From NCBI GenBank assembly GCA_019915015.1, contig JAHBBC010000031.1, forward strand, positions 62,001 to 126,000: a stretch of DNA of 64,000 bases, given 5' to 3'. This DNA is from Auriscalpium vulgare. Taxonomy: Eukaryota > Basidiomycota > Agaricomycetes > Russulales > Auriscalpiaceae. This document shows positions 32,657 to 42,977 of this stretch, piece by piece. Position 1 is the stretch's first letter. Each line of letters starts with the position of its first letter. Under the pieces are notes generated by a model, which was given only the letters and a program-made list of their open reading frames with translations, made no database searches and was not told where the DNA came from. The position numbers were made by a program, and so were the translations under genes.

Positions 32657-34230
32657 CTACCGTGGCACGCTGCTGTCCCTCCGCACATGTCTGCTCGTCA
32701 TCGCCATCGACATCTGCCCACCCGGTGCACTGAGGCGCTTGCGCCGCCTGTGCTCGCGCTCCCCCTCCTTCTCCTTCTCCGCGTGCGCCGCAGCGTCCTC
32801 ATCGTCGTCGTCGACCGGCACGCCCCAATGCCCCGCATCCGGTGGGAGCACGTTGTACGGCGGGCCATACGGCTGCGTGCGCGCGGGGCGCGCAGGCTCC
32901 TTGTGCTTGCCGTGTAGATGCACGCGCCCCTTCAACTTGCCGCACTTGTTCTTCGCCGAGTCCGGCGTCGCGGGCACTGCGGGGGACTCGGGTAGCGGTG
33001 TGGCAACGGGGGCCGCTGGCGACCGCATAAGCAGCGACGTGAAGCGGCGCTGCGTGCGTGGGCGGGGATCTGGGCTCGTCTGCGATTGCGACGACGCGGT
33101 GGATGATCCCCGGCGGTGAAACGGGCGCCCAGGGAACGCGACGGGGGCGGACGCGGGTACGGCAGGCGACGGCGCGAGCGCCTCCGAGTGCGGCGTGGGC
33201 GAGGGTGATATGGGCGGGGGTGACTCGACCATGCGGTTCGCTGCCAAAACTGGCAAGGGGGACTCGACGGTGACGCTGAGCGCGGAGGGTTTGGGCGGGA
33301 GTGGCACCGAGGCGGCGTGCTCGCGCGAGTCTGGCATGCGATGAGCATGCGATGGGCGTGCAGAACTTGATGTACGTACCTTGTCCGCCTCCCACCGTCC
33401 GTGCTCTCTTCAGTGCCCGAAACCCAAAGCGGCCGCGTTCTCGTCCACTTTCGGCGCCAGAAGACGCGCCCGCGCTAATCTCGCCGAACTCGCTCGCCGT
33501 CTGTTCAAGGCCAGACGGCTCGTTCACGTCGGACGCGCTGAGCGTCGTCGCGCGTCGCCCGAAGAGGGGGCGGCGCGAGGACGCGCTGTAGGGAGACGCG
33601 GGCGTAGCGGCGAGTGTGGGAGCGGGAGCGCCCGCGGCCGCGGACCCACGCCTGCGGATGGCATGGGCGAGCCGCACCGAGAGCGTCGCCTTGAGCGAGG
33701 GCTTCGGGCTGAGCGAGGGCGCGGAGGCGTCGGCGAGTGTCTCGGCGGAGGACAGAGGCGACGCGCCGGACGTGTCGCTCAGCGGAGGCGGCACGACGAT
33801 GGGGATGGGGACGTGCGCGTGTGAAGGTCCGGGGCTGTTGAAAGAGACGTGAAGCGCGTCATCGACGTGGGCCGGGGGCACATCGGTGTCCGCAACGTCA
33901 AGGGAATCCGAAGATGCAAGCGGGGACGCGGGCATGGGCCTGGCCACGGGTGAGGCGGGTGTTAGGAGGTGTTGTGGGCGGCCGTGCCGCGCGGTGTGAG
34001 ATACTGCATCCATGTTACGCAGGCCGGGCACTAAGAACGGTAGAACGACTGCCACAATGCTCTGTGCATAGCAAGATATCAGTTCCGAGAAGCAAGGAAG
34101 AATGCATCAAGATGCGCAAAGATAGACCGGCGCGTACCGCAAAAAAGCCGAGGGCACCCATGATGAGAGCGGTGAGAGCCATCATGAAGGTGGGATCGGG
34201 TGCGCGAGTGGATTCATCGCACGCGCTCAT
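32657..34230 (-). CDS. Unknown one-helix membrane protein with Ser/Pro-rich tail
   Basis: There are three exons, 34230-34138, 34061-33380 and 33330-32657, with GTACGC and GTACGT donors. The frame closes at 482 aa. The N-terminus (MSACDESTRAPDPTF) leads into hydrophobic helices MMALTALIMGALGFFA and IVAVVLPFLVPGL, which intron 1 separates. The remainder is a Ser/Pro/Ala-rich cytosolic-type tail with basic patches (SVRLAHAIRRRGSA), a KCGKLKGRVHLHGKH segment and an acidic run (DDDDED). I recognise the N-terminal helix block as conserved in basidiomycetes but know no function. The start is chosen because it opens the membrane segment directly; an upstream in-frame ATG adds only low-complexity sequence. 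Confidence 0.7.
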
Positions 34231-35743
34231 GGCGTCGGGGTGGTCTTTTGGCTCGGCGCCACCCAAGAACGCCAGGCGGAGACGGAGGCGGAGGTCGAGG
34301 CGCCAGTGGGAGGTGGCTGGCGGACTGGTGGGTGAGCCGTCGTCGTGTGGATCGTCCTTGCGTTGCAAGGAGACAAACTCTGCTGGGCGGGGCTGAATTT
34401 TGCCGAGGAGATGTGCAGCGGGACAGTATACGCGGAGGACGGCGAGGCAGGAGAAGGTGAGAAAAGAGCAAGGGGGGTTTGGGAACGCCAGCTTTGTGAA
34501 CGGAGCGGGCGATGGGCGGGGGCGGGTGCGGGTGCGTGTGGTCAGCAGGCGGACATGAGCGGGGTTGGGACGGGTGTGGGAGGAGGGGAAAGGAGCGGCT
34601 GGAGTGGGCGGGGACGGGGACGGGGAGGAGGGCCGTGGCGGGGGCAGAGCAGAGGGAGGAAAGAGGCATCGCGATGGGCGGGGAGACGAATGATATAATC
34701 CAGAGAGGCGGGGGACTGGACGTAGGCGCCAAGAATCAGGCCACCGCCGGCCACCGCCCTTTACCGCGTCAGCACACATGACTCACCGTCCCTCCGTCTC
34801 CCCTCCGCCGCCTCTCGCAACCCGCCCATGCGCCCGCCCAAGGCCCGAGCTACATGGGCCCGTCGAGCCCTCCTGCGTCCTGCCCCGCCCACCGTCGGCT
34901 CGTCGCTCTTGCTGACCAACCGCGTCAGACGATCGCACTGACACCAACGCGCTGACTCGCCCAAGTGCGCAGAGTCAGCGATCCAGTCGAGACGGCCGGT
35001 GGCGTGTGTTCTGCATCCGCGTCCCGCCGGGACCGCCCCCTCCCGCCGCAGCTGCCTCGCATGCGCTTACCGCACGATCAAGTGCGTGCCTCTGACACTG
35101 ACCTGACACCAGCGCCCTGCCGCACCCTGCGCTTGCCCTGCGCAATTGAAATGCTCAGAGAGCCGGCCGTCCACGTCACAACAGGATCTGGATGAGATAT
35201 CGGCGCACACCGATCACCGACGCGCGTATATTCGGCATATTATCGATCGTCGTCCGCAGCCCGGGAACGTATCCTGTCCACTTGGCATCGTCCGTCGGTA
35301 CCGTACATCTCCTCGATACGAAGATTAAGTAGTCGGCTTCGCGTCGGGCTGCATGGCCACGCCTTGGACATATGGCGCAAGCTTTGTTTTTCGTCAGCTC
35401 AATGTACTGTAAGTGCTGCGGGAATATCGTCGTCAGCGTCGCTTGTGCGAAGAGAGTATGTAGGGATGCTTATGAAACAGAGACAGTTGATGAACTCAAT
35501 TTCGTCGTGTACGCATTTATATTGAGTAATCACGTACCGACGGAGAGAACAAACCTCATATATGCTGATGTTTTGTTCAATCCGAGTGGTCAATCTATAA
35601 TTGTTAAAAGGGAAATGAATATTATGTGCGAGGTCGTTTCTAAATGCGCGATGTTAAAATAAATACATTTCAATCAGGGTAGGATACCGTGTGAGGAGGA
35701 GGATAATGTCCTTGCTGGACAGTCCAAATATTCACTTCTATAT
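34231..35743. other. About 1.5 kb without a supported gene
   Basis: The left part is GC-rich and repetitive in G/A and probably contains the promoter of the membrane-protein gene. The right part, about 35330-35740, is markedly AT-richer. The open frame at 35372-35662 lacks splice structure, codon bias or a family. The right end borders the stop of the CPL1-like gene. Confidence 0.45.
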
Positions 35744-36852
35744 CTACCCCCGAATACAAGTATTACCAGCGGAGGAAATTTTATAGCCGGGAGCACACGA
35801 CTCTACTGCGCATTGCGCATGCACACAAGATACACTACGAGCATGAGGGATAGAGGTACAATCGTGCCTGCAAGATGATTGTCAGTGACAACGAATCAAG
35901 AATAAGGGGAAAGAACTGACGCTTGGTCCAAGCTGCCGCACCCGCCACAACTCTCAAGATCACCGCGCAAATCAACACATTCAAAACCAGTGCGCACAAG
36001 CTCGCCCACGTCAAACTCGTACTTGCTGCTGCCCGCTGACAGTGCATGTCCAGGAATGGGACACGCCCACAGCTGGTACGGGCAAAGCATGTCGGACACA
36101 CGGTCGAAGCTGAGCTGCTCAGGAAGCGCTGGGCTAGGCTCACGCTTCTCCACTTCCGCTGCGACACGCTTGTAGAGAGTGGGCGAGGGGCGGGGGGACG
36201 GATGAGGCGACGGGGCCGGCGACGGACGAGGAGATGGGCCAGGATGAGGGTACTCCCAGCGCTTCGACGGTTTCGGGTGCGGAGGCTCCGGGTGACGTTG
36301 ATGGCGGTGAGGAGGAGGCCTCGGGCGGGGTGAACGGTGGGGTTGGTCAAGCCCCCCGCCCACCTCACCGCGTGCGTACACAGCCGACGGCTTCGGGCGG
36401 CCAGACGGGCCGGGGTGCGGATACTCCCAGCGCTTCGACGGCTTTGGCGATAGGCGGTATTCGCGGTGCGCAACAGACGGCTTCGGCGAAGGTCGTCCAA
36501 ACGGGCCAGGGTGAGGGTACTCGAAGCGCTTCGATGGCTTGGGCGACGGGTGGTGGTACTTCAGCGCGTACTCGCGCTGTCCATGCACTGGCGATGGCTT
36601 CGGGCGCCCCGAGGGACCCGGGTGCGGATACTCCCAACGCTTCGATGGCACGGGCGAAGCATGGTGGGGGACACCCCCATACCACACGGGCTCCGGTGCA
36701 CGCTTGGACGGCGAAGGGCGGACGGGTCCCGGGTGATAGTAGCGGCCTTGGGCATCGCGGGCCTCGAAAGCGCGGGCTACGGCGGGCGCAGGCTGCACGG
36801 CGCCGACGAGTGTGCAAAGCGCGGCGAGCGGCACGAAGTAGGCGGATCGCAT
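35744..36852 (-). CDS. Secreted repeat precursor with Kex2 sites and C-terminal CPL1-like domain
   Basis: There are two exons, 36852-35921 and 35867-35744, giving 351 aa. The second exon is short and is found only by splicing. Residues 1 to about 25 are a signal peptide (MRSAYFVPLAALCTLVGAVQ). Residues 49-229 contain four repeats of S-K-R-[W/F]-E-Y-P-H-P-G-P, with dibasic KR at 50, 71, 108, 140, 197, 228 and 236. The C-terminal domain has ten cysteines (257, 264, 292, 302, 305, 314, 325, 330, 335, 348) in the pattern LCP, ACPI, ECVDL, ESCGGC, HDCTSIP, SCVHAQC and SCAPGY, as in Cryptococcus Cpl1 and PriA-type proteins. Kex2 should cut after each KR in the Golgi and release Pro/His-rich peptides beginning WEYPHPGP; that processing is inferred. 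It probably acts outside the cell or at the wall. Confidence 0.85.
36166..36708 (-). repeat. Coding repeats: four Kex2-flanked WEYPHPGP units
   Basis: Residues 49-229 of the CPL1-like protein hold four units beginning (W/F)EYPHPGP after SKR, at residues 72, 109, 141 and 198. Spacers are 30-57 residues and Pro-, Ser- and His-rich. The matching DNA also repeats, with a TGGGAGTATCCGCACCC-like core seen several times. Confidence 0.85.
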
Positions 36853-38031
36853 TGTGAGGAGTGGATGGGCGGGGAGGGGGGTGAAGGTTATGCCCAGAGT
36901 CTGGAGGGTTTATATGCGGTACGGGCGGCCCATAGGGGACCACAGCAGAGGGGCCGTTCGTCGCATTTCGTCGAGGAGCCGACGTGCGGATGGGGGCGAG
37001 ACAGCGACAGCGACGCGGCGAGCCTTGGCCGCCGACGCGGCGGGACAGGCGGATGGCGAGCGACAGAGGCGCGGGCGGAAGCAGGCTGGCCAGTGCGCGG
37101 AGTCGGTGCGTGTTTGGATAGATGCGACTGTGCGGGTCGTTGGCGGCGCGCAATGCCTCCGCGCCGTGACGTCATCGGAGAGCAATACATCGCCGACTGG
37201 ATATTGCCATCCTCCGCGTACGACGCCCACTGCACCCTGTTAAGAGCATGGAAAGTTACGCGTATACTGGCAATATCAGTTAGCATGCACGCTCTAGGGC
37301 CCAAGGGCTGCTGGGAGCATACACTCACTCCTGTGTTGCCACACCTTGGCTCAGTATGCATCCGCGCGGAGTAATTTGTCCAAGTATGTTCGTCTCGTTC
37401 GGAACCAGGCGGCCGGCTCGCTGCATCCACTTGCACTGCCGCCCCGCCGAGTCGCCCAGGCTCCAAGGCAGCAAGTGTGGCACCGCAAGGCTCCTGTGTC
37501 GTTGCGTGCGCGCCGGGAACGGCATCCTCGCATAGCTGTCGTCATAGAACAAGACACAATGTCCAAAGTAAAGACCGCCGATGCGAGGAATACGGCTACA
37601 CCGTTGATGACAAATTGTCGAGGGAGGTTGAGAAATGAATGAGACACATGTCGCAGAGGCTGGACACACGTCCGTGCAGAGGTTACCAGCCAGCGCTAGT
37701 GTTTTGAAGCAAAGCCCAGAGCGTCAGAGGCAGAATGTCAGTATTGAGTGTTCAGTTACCGCGATGAGACTGGGACACTCCTCATGGCGATGTCAGGAGG
37801 CCGTGGAGCTTGAATACACAGGTGCAAAGGTGCTGAAGGGCCTTGCTTTTGTTTTCGCGACTGCAGTTTGCGATGTAATCGGCGATCATCGCAGAAACCT
37901 CGCTCGATAAAACGGATTATCATTGATGAATTTTAGATAAGCTTTGAAGTTTCACGAGAACAACGGAATCAACCCGCTGCTATCCCTGCGCTTTCTCTCG
38001 ACCAAGAGGTAGCTCGCTGAGGATAGGTTGA
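36853..38031. other. About 1.2 kb without a supported gene
   Basis: The part next to 36853 probably holds the promoter of the CPL1-like gene, with a TATA-like TTATATGC on the plus strand near 36910. Frames in 36854-37374 are antisense or shifted shadows of Arg-rich sequence. Nothing in 37375-38031 has splice structure or a family. Confidence 0.45.
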
Positions 38032-38697
38032 TTAGGTGGCTTCCGGCTCAGCAATAATAGAACGTTGCGCACCAATGAGCCTTTCCATGGCATTTGTCGC
38101 CTCAGGCTTCACTTCTAGCCAGGCACGCCTTGCCATTCGGAAGACAAGGAAATGCCGGCGGAAGGTATGGTATTTCACGAGGGGGACTTTCTCCTCGTCA
38201 TCCGCACGCACGAGCTGGATACCGAGACGCTGTGGGGTTAGCCTTCAGGGTTATTGTACGAAGGATACGAGCTCTGACCTGTAGGCGGCGTCTATGACTT
38301 TTCCAGCGATATTCGACGCCTTCTCCGCCAGTGAATGTCCCACCACTGCGATTCCATCAAAGGTCAGACTTTTGCACGGTCCTATGTTAGAGACAGCGCG
38401 AGCCCACCGCGTGCGCGAATCCCACCTCAAAAACTCATCTTCATTGATCCACTCCCCGTGCTCCCCGCCGAACCGCACTTTTGCCATTCCTTTAGGCGGG
38501 CGCTCGATCTCCGCGACAAGGACCATCTCGCGGAGCTCCTTCTCAAGCTTGAAAATCTTGGTGAGATTTGGGTGCCAGAAGCGCGTGACGATCTCGTAGT
38601 AGATCGCATCGTCATCGACGGAGATGGTCGTGTTGCGCAGACTGTTGGTCGTCAGGACCATCTTGTGCTGTGGGTTGGACTTCTTTGCGGGCGGCAT
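38032..38697 (-). CDS. DUF6593-like basidiomycete protein
   Basis: There are three exons, 38697-38408, 38345-38279 and 38229-38032, giving 184 aa. The third exon and the frame of the second come only from splicing. The features fit the DUF6593 beta-rich domain as I know it: LTTNSLRNTTISVDDDAIYYEI at the start, TKIFKLE, AEIERPP, then TFTGGEGVEYRWK after intron 1 and VPLVKYH plus AWLEV after intron 2. Members are abundant in mushroom genomes and have no known biochemical function. The first donor (GTGGGC) is weaker than usual but is the only one that keeps the conserved frame. Confidence 0.75.
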
Positions 38698-39715
38698 GGC
38701 GTACGGGTGGCAGCGGACGGGATTGTGGTGTGCTGGCAGGAGCGGACACGTAGGCAGTGGGAGGGCCGCCAGTATATGAGAGCCCTCAGAGTGACATTAG
38801 AACCATCGCGCTCGAGAGAATCATGGGCAGAGTGCACACAGGGTGTCAGAGAGAGGAAACCTCGGAGGAAGGGAGGGAGAATTCTTCCATAGGGAGACCG
38901 GGCCTGCGAGTGTACCTGGAGCGGTACGGTACAGCCTATCCAGTGCGGCGAGGAGCATTGAGGGCGTGGGCATCTCGCTTTCGGTTCCGTGTGAGATGGA
39001 CATCCAGAGTTCTGGCGGTCGCGGTGACGCGTGGGTGTCCGGGTCCTATGTGAAGCACGCATGTAACCTCTAGGTCCGCCATTACAGGCGTGGTCGAAGG
39101 TTCGGTGGTAGCAGCCTGAGAGTGGGAGGAGGACTGCGGAAGCCTAGCAGAGGTCGAGAGAAAGACGCGAGCCGATTGGCTGTGAGCAACTGAGAGCGAT
39201 TGGCTGATCAGATGCAGCTAGAAACTCTTGACCTGCACTGGCACATTCCGCCGCCCGCGAGTCAGCAACGCACGTCCGAGCCTGGAGCATTCCAGAGTAT
39301 TTTGAATTCAGACAAGTTGGTAGATGGATGGACTCGGATGTAGCATGGCAAATTTGATATGTTGCGGCGGTCCGGCCAGAGGGCAGCAATAATACTGCGA
39401 TATGCATGGCGACGCACACCGTTCGGCTCGAAGAGGGGCATGCCTTTCGCGAAGAGACTAGAATACAAGTCTTCTACAACACAGTGGTAGAGTGCGGCAT
39501 CACCTAGTAGTAGTACGTATATCATCACAACAATGCTTCACCGATAGATCAAAAGAATCAAGCAGACCGGGACAACGGAGGGGTGCGGCCAGAAGTACAT
39601 CGAAAAATAGAGAAAAAAGGAAACCGCAGAGAAATCGCAGGCGAGCGTCCGTCGCTAACACTCCCATAAAGACACACCAACTTACACTAACCACTCAGCC
39701 GGCGCCAACGGGTGC
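38698..39715. other. About 1.0 kb without a supported gene
   Basis: It contains the promoter of the DUF6593-like gene and the 3' region of the next minus-strand gene. Open frames on both strands have no recognisable character. Confidence 0.45.
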
Positions 39716-40409
39716 TCACATCCACGAGCCGTGGACCATCGCGTCCCACGCGCTCTTGCTCTGCAGTGTTGCGATGAAGCGTGCACGCTTCGCGCGCACC
39801 TCCGCCTCCGTGCCGCTGTTCAGCTCCGCGACGACCGCCGGCGGTAGCTGCGCGTGCGGGGGAATCTGTGGATGCGGATGCGGGAGCGCGTGGGCGTCGT
39901 GCGGGTGCAGCGGCGGCGTCGCGACGCCAGGCGTACTAGGCGGGGACGGCGTCGGCGGGCGTGTCGCGTGCGCAGACTCGGACGTCGACGAATGCTACAT
40001 ACAGCCCGGGTGGCTATGAGCAGAGAACGGGGAGGCGGAGAGACACAACGCACGAGGCGCGAGGGCGTGTGCACGGGATGTAGGGCGTGCGCGGGCGTGG
40101 GGTGCGGAGCGGGCGGGAACGGCGGCGTTTCAGGCGCGGGCGTGTGCGTCAACGAGTGGTGGTGTGAGTAGGAGTGGAGGGGCGAAGAGGAGCCCGACGC
40201 GGAGTGATGCAGTGGCGGGCGTTTCTGGCGCGCGATCAGTGGGTAACGTCCCGACGACGACGAACGCAGGATGGGGGCGGTGGCGGTGCGAAGTTGGGAG
40301 GTGGCGTACGGAGAACATAGAAGGAAAGGGGACGCACGGGCGAGAGGATGCTACCGAGGGCGAGACGCAGCCCGAGAACGTGCTCTTGGTGCTTGTCGTG
40401 CTCGGACAT
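39716..40409 (-). CDS. Small unknown protein with conserved-looking C-terminal helix
   Basis: There are three exons, 40409-40338, 40224-40054 and 39994-39716, giving 173 aa. The N-terminus (MSEHDKHQEHVLGLRLALGS) is helical. The middle is Pro/His/Ser-rich (HTPAPETPPFPPAPHPTP). The C-terminus (LPPAVVAELNSGTEAEVRAK, then RFIATLQSKSAWDAMVHGSW) looks like a folded helical motif and is the best evidence for coding. Intron 1 is 113 nt, longer than its neighbours. Unspliced frames in this stretch mislead because three frames are open through the Pro/His-rich part. No family is recognised. Confidence 0.65.
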
Positions 40410-40756
40410 CTTGTCGGGCGGATGCGACGACTGGCCAGAGACAACGCCCCTCAGCGTGCGCCACAGGGAGAGACAAAGGGCCCACCATCGCGCGACACAC
40501 AGTTCACTGCAGGGGCGCAGAGAGAAGGAGGAGGCTCAGCGAGGAGCAGATGGGCGTCGAGGGGAGGATGCGCTGGCGGGAGTCAAGAGATGGCCGTGGT
40601 CGCGAGTGCGGGGTACCCTGGGAGTTTTCTCGCACCATCGCACCAATCCGGCAACCTTTCCCCAGCCCCTCCCCGGCCCGCCATTTCCCCGCAATATCCA
40701 CTTGCCGTACACGCAGCAAAACGAAGCGATACATCTAATGCGACTATTGATACAGG

Positions 40757-42546
40757 TCACGCTTTCACCCGCGACTGCGCGGCCTGCGCAGCGTTCATGC
40801 CCATCCAGGTCTTCTCAACCAGACCCAGCAACTTTTGCATGTCTGAACTCCAGTCATTCATCACATCTTCTGCACTGCGTTTGTTACGGAAGTTGACGAT
40901 GCCCGCAGGGCGGTCCACGCGTGCCCAGACGGTGCCAGCAACGACCAGGCGGGCAAGCGTCTCTTCTGTCTGGTTTGGAGTGAGGTCAAGAAGCGTCGTC
41001 AGGCGCGTCAGGGTGATGCGCGTGTAGTATTTCGCGATCACACGAATATTCTGCAAGCGGACTCAGCTCAAGGATGGTCAGAGGCGGAGGGAAACCCACG
41101 TGTTCGATCACTCGCGTGTGCAAGTCTTCCCAGTGTTTGTCATTTTGAAAGACGTCCGTGGTACGGAGGAAGGGGCCAAACACCGACTCGATTCCCGGCC
41201 ATCTCATGAGTTCTGGAGTCGTGAACGACTTGATGAGGTTGCTGCAAACGAGATGAGGAGCAATTCGCAATGTTGAAACCTAACAACTTACTATTGCACC
41301 TCGAGCTTTTCCAGAGCCGAGTCGTTGTATAACCGGTGCATCATGTCTGACTGCTGGTTATCATGAGGCGACAATGCGACATAATATACTATGTGCTCGA
41401 GCGCCTGTGCAAAATGGCGTAAGAGGAAGTAAACATCGCGCAGAGGGCACACATACCGCTTTGCCCTTGCCGTTCGTGTCCTCTTTGATCGAAGGCGTTT
41501 CCCAGACCTTGTAGTAGTAGTTTGCAACATCGAGGTAGGCGTGGTGGCGGAGGCCGTATTGTACCATCATGTCGTAGTACTTCAGCCTTAAATCCTGGGG
41601 GCGACTCATCAGCAAAGGAAGAGTACCGATTGAACGGCGTGTTTGTTGCGCACCTCGTTCTCCTTCTCCTTCAGGAACTGTTCATTGACCTTGCGGCTCT
41701 GAACTTTGAACTTCACCCACTCCGTCTCACCACCACCCAACGAGTCCTTGTCATCCTTCTTCCCGCTCTCCGAGTCCTTCAGCCGCGCGACCTCCAGTAG
41801 CAAACGCATCTGCTCGAGAATGAACTCTGTCTTCTCCCTCCGCTCCATAGACGAATATGTTTCCACTTGAAGATCAATGAGGAGGTCGGAGGCGGTGATC
41901 AGGGAGTCTCGGGGTGATATGGCGGACTTGCCACTAGCGTTGCGGTACAGCGACTCATGGTGTTGCGCGAGGGCGAGGGTGACGCGGGCTCGGGGTGTTT
42001 CGAGGAAGAGCTAAAGAACACTTAAGAGCGGACGGAAACAAACCATGAAGCACCGTACCTTGCCCTCCGTTACTGTCCGTAGTGTTTCTACGAGTTCAAG
42101 CCACTTCTCAGTACCATCCCTCTCCCGGACCTCCTCCAACCAAGTAACTGCCAGCTCGACCATGGCTTGAATCGCGCCCTTCAATTGGCTGTGCTTCTTG
42201 CTCAGAACGTTGATACTCGAATTCAGTTGTGTGTAGTCCCGTGCTTCATAGTTGAGCTCGATGATCGCCTTGACTAGCCGCGTAGTGGATTTGAGATCGG
42301 ATGCCTAAACCACGTTCAGCAAGTAGGCTCTCCAGGGTCGCTATCACTCTCACATTACGCGACTGTTTCTCCAACGCAAAGAGTTTGTCAAGCGCCTCCT
42401 GCAGTTTACCGGACTTGGGAGAAAGTTAGGACACGAGTAGCAGCGAAATAAAGGCAACTCACCTCCGCCAGCGACTTTGCCTGTGGAAGAAGCTCATCCA
42501 CTTCCACAGTATAGTCCTTTTCCTGCTTTTTGTTGGAGTCGGACAT
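40757..42546 (-). CDS. RPN5: 26S proteasome regulatory (lid) subunit Rpn5/PSMD12
   Basis: This is a non-ATPase lid subunit of the 26S proteasome, an alpha-solenoid plus PCI-domain protein. The start MSDSNKKQEKDYTVEVDELL is chosen by similarity to Rpn5 N-termini (KDYT). Exons then read as the Rpn5 repeat region (NASDLKSTTRLVKAIIELNY, KVNEQFLKEKENE, LRLKYYDMMVQYGLRH) and the PCI winged helix (NIRVIAKYYTRITLTRLTTL, ending near IVNF). The stop is at 40757-40759. Several introns of about 50-75 nt interrupt it, and one sits directly after SLAE. The frame is also open upstream of the chosen start for 122 codons, back to a plausible splice acceptor that connects with the F-box gene; see the findings. 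Confidence 0.9.
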
Positions 42547-42977
42547 GGTGACAGATGGACCGGTAGGCGATGAGGGCGTGCGCGAAGTGGTGTACCGCAC
42601 AGACTGACGCGTCGCGCGCGCCAGAACCCCCGGAGTGGGGTTAGGGCTTCCGGTTTTGGACACCTTCTCAATCTCGGTCTCCTCCGTCCGCAAACTCGCC
42701 GGCTGAGCTTCGAGTTCGGTCGAAGATTGCTCGGTTGCGGGTGCATACGGGAGCTGCGCAATTTCTGAAACTGTGCCCCCATTGCTGTCAATTTTCATGT
42801 TCGGATCCTCATGCGCACGATCTTGGGCAGGGGTATTGGAAGGTGTGTGGAATTGGGGAGCATGCGGTTCATAAGTAAGTGCGTCGGGTTCTTTGTCCGG
42901 TTGAAATTTATCCTACGATGATGCCAGCACCAAGGTATGGTAGTCGTAAGCAAGGCGGTCCGTGGTAAGTAAAGAAA

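Noticed and set aside
35372..35662. 96-codon open frame (+) in the AT-rich gap
   Set aside because: It has AT-rich composition, no introns, no signal or family features and no neighbour logic. It is probably a chance frame.
36166..36708. CRISPR-like array from the regularly spaced repeats
   Set aside because: The repeats are in-frame coding repeats with variable Pro-rich spacers in a eukaryotic gene, not short palindromic repeats with unique spacers.
36365..37374. Long open frames on both strands opposite and beside the CPL1-like gene
   Set aside because: They are shifted or antisense images of the Pro-rich repeats, and the spliced CPL1 frame with signal peptide and cysteine pattern explains the region.
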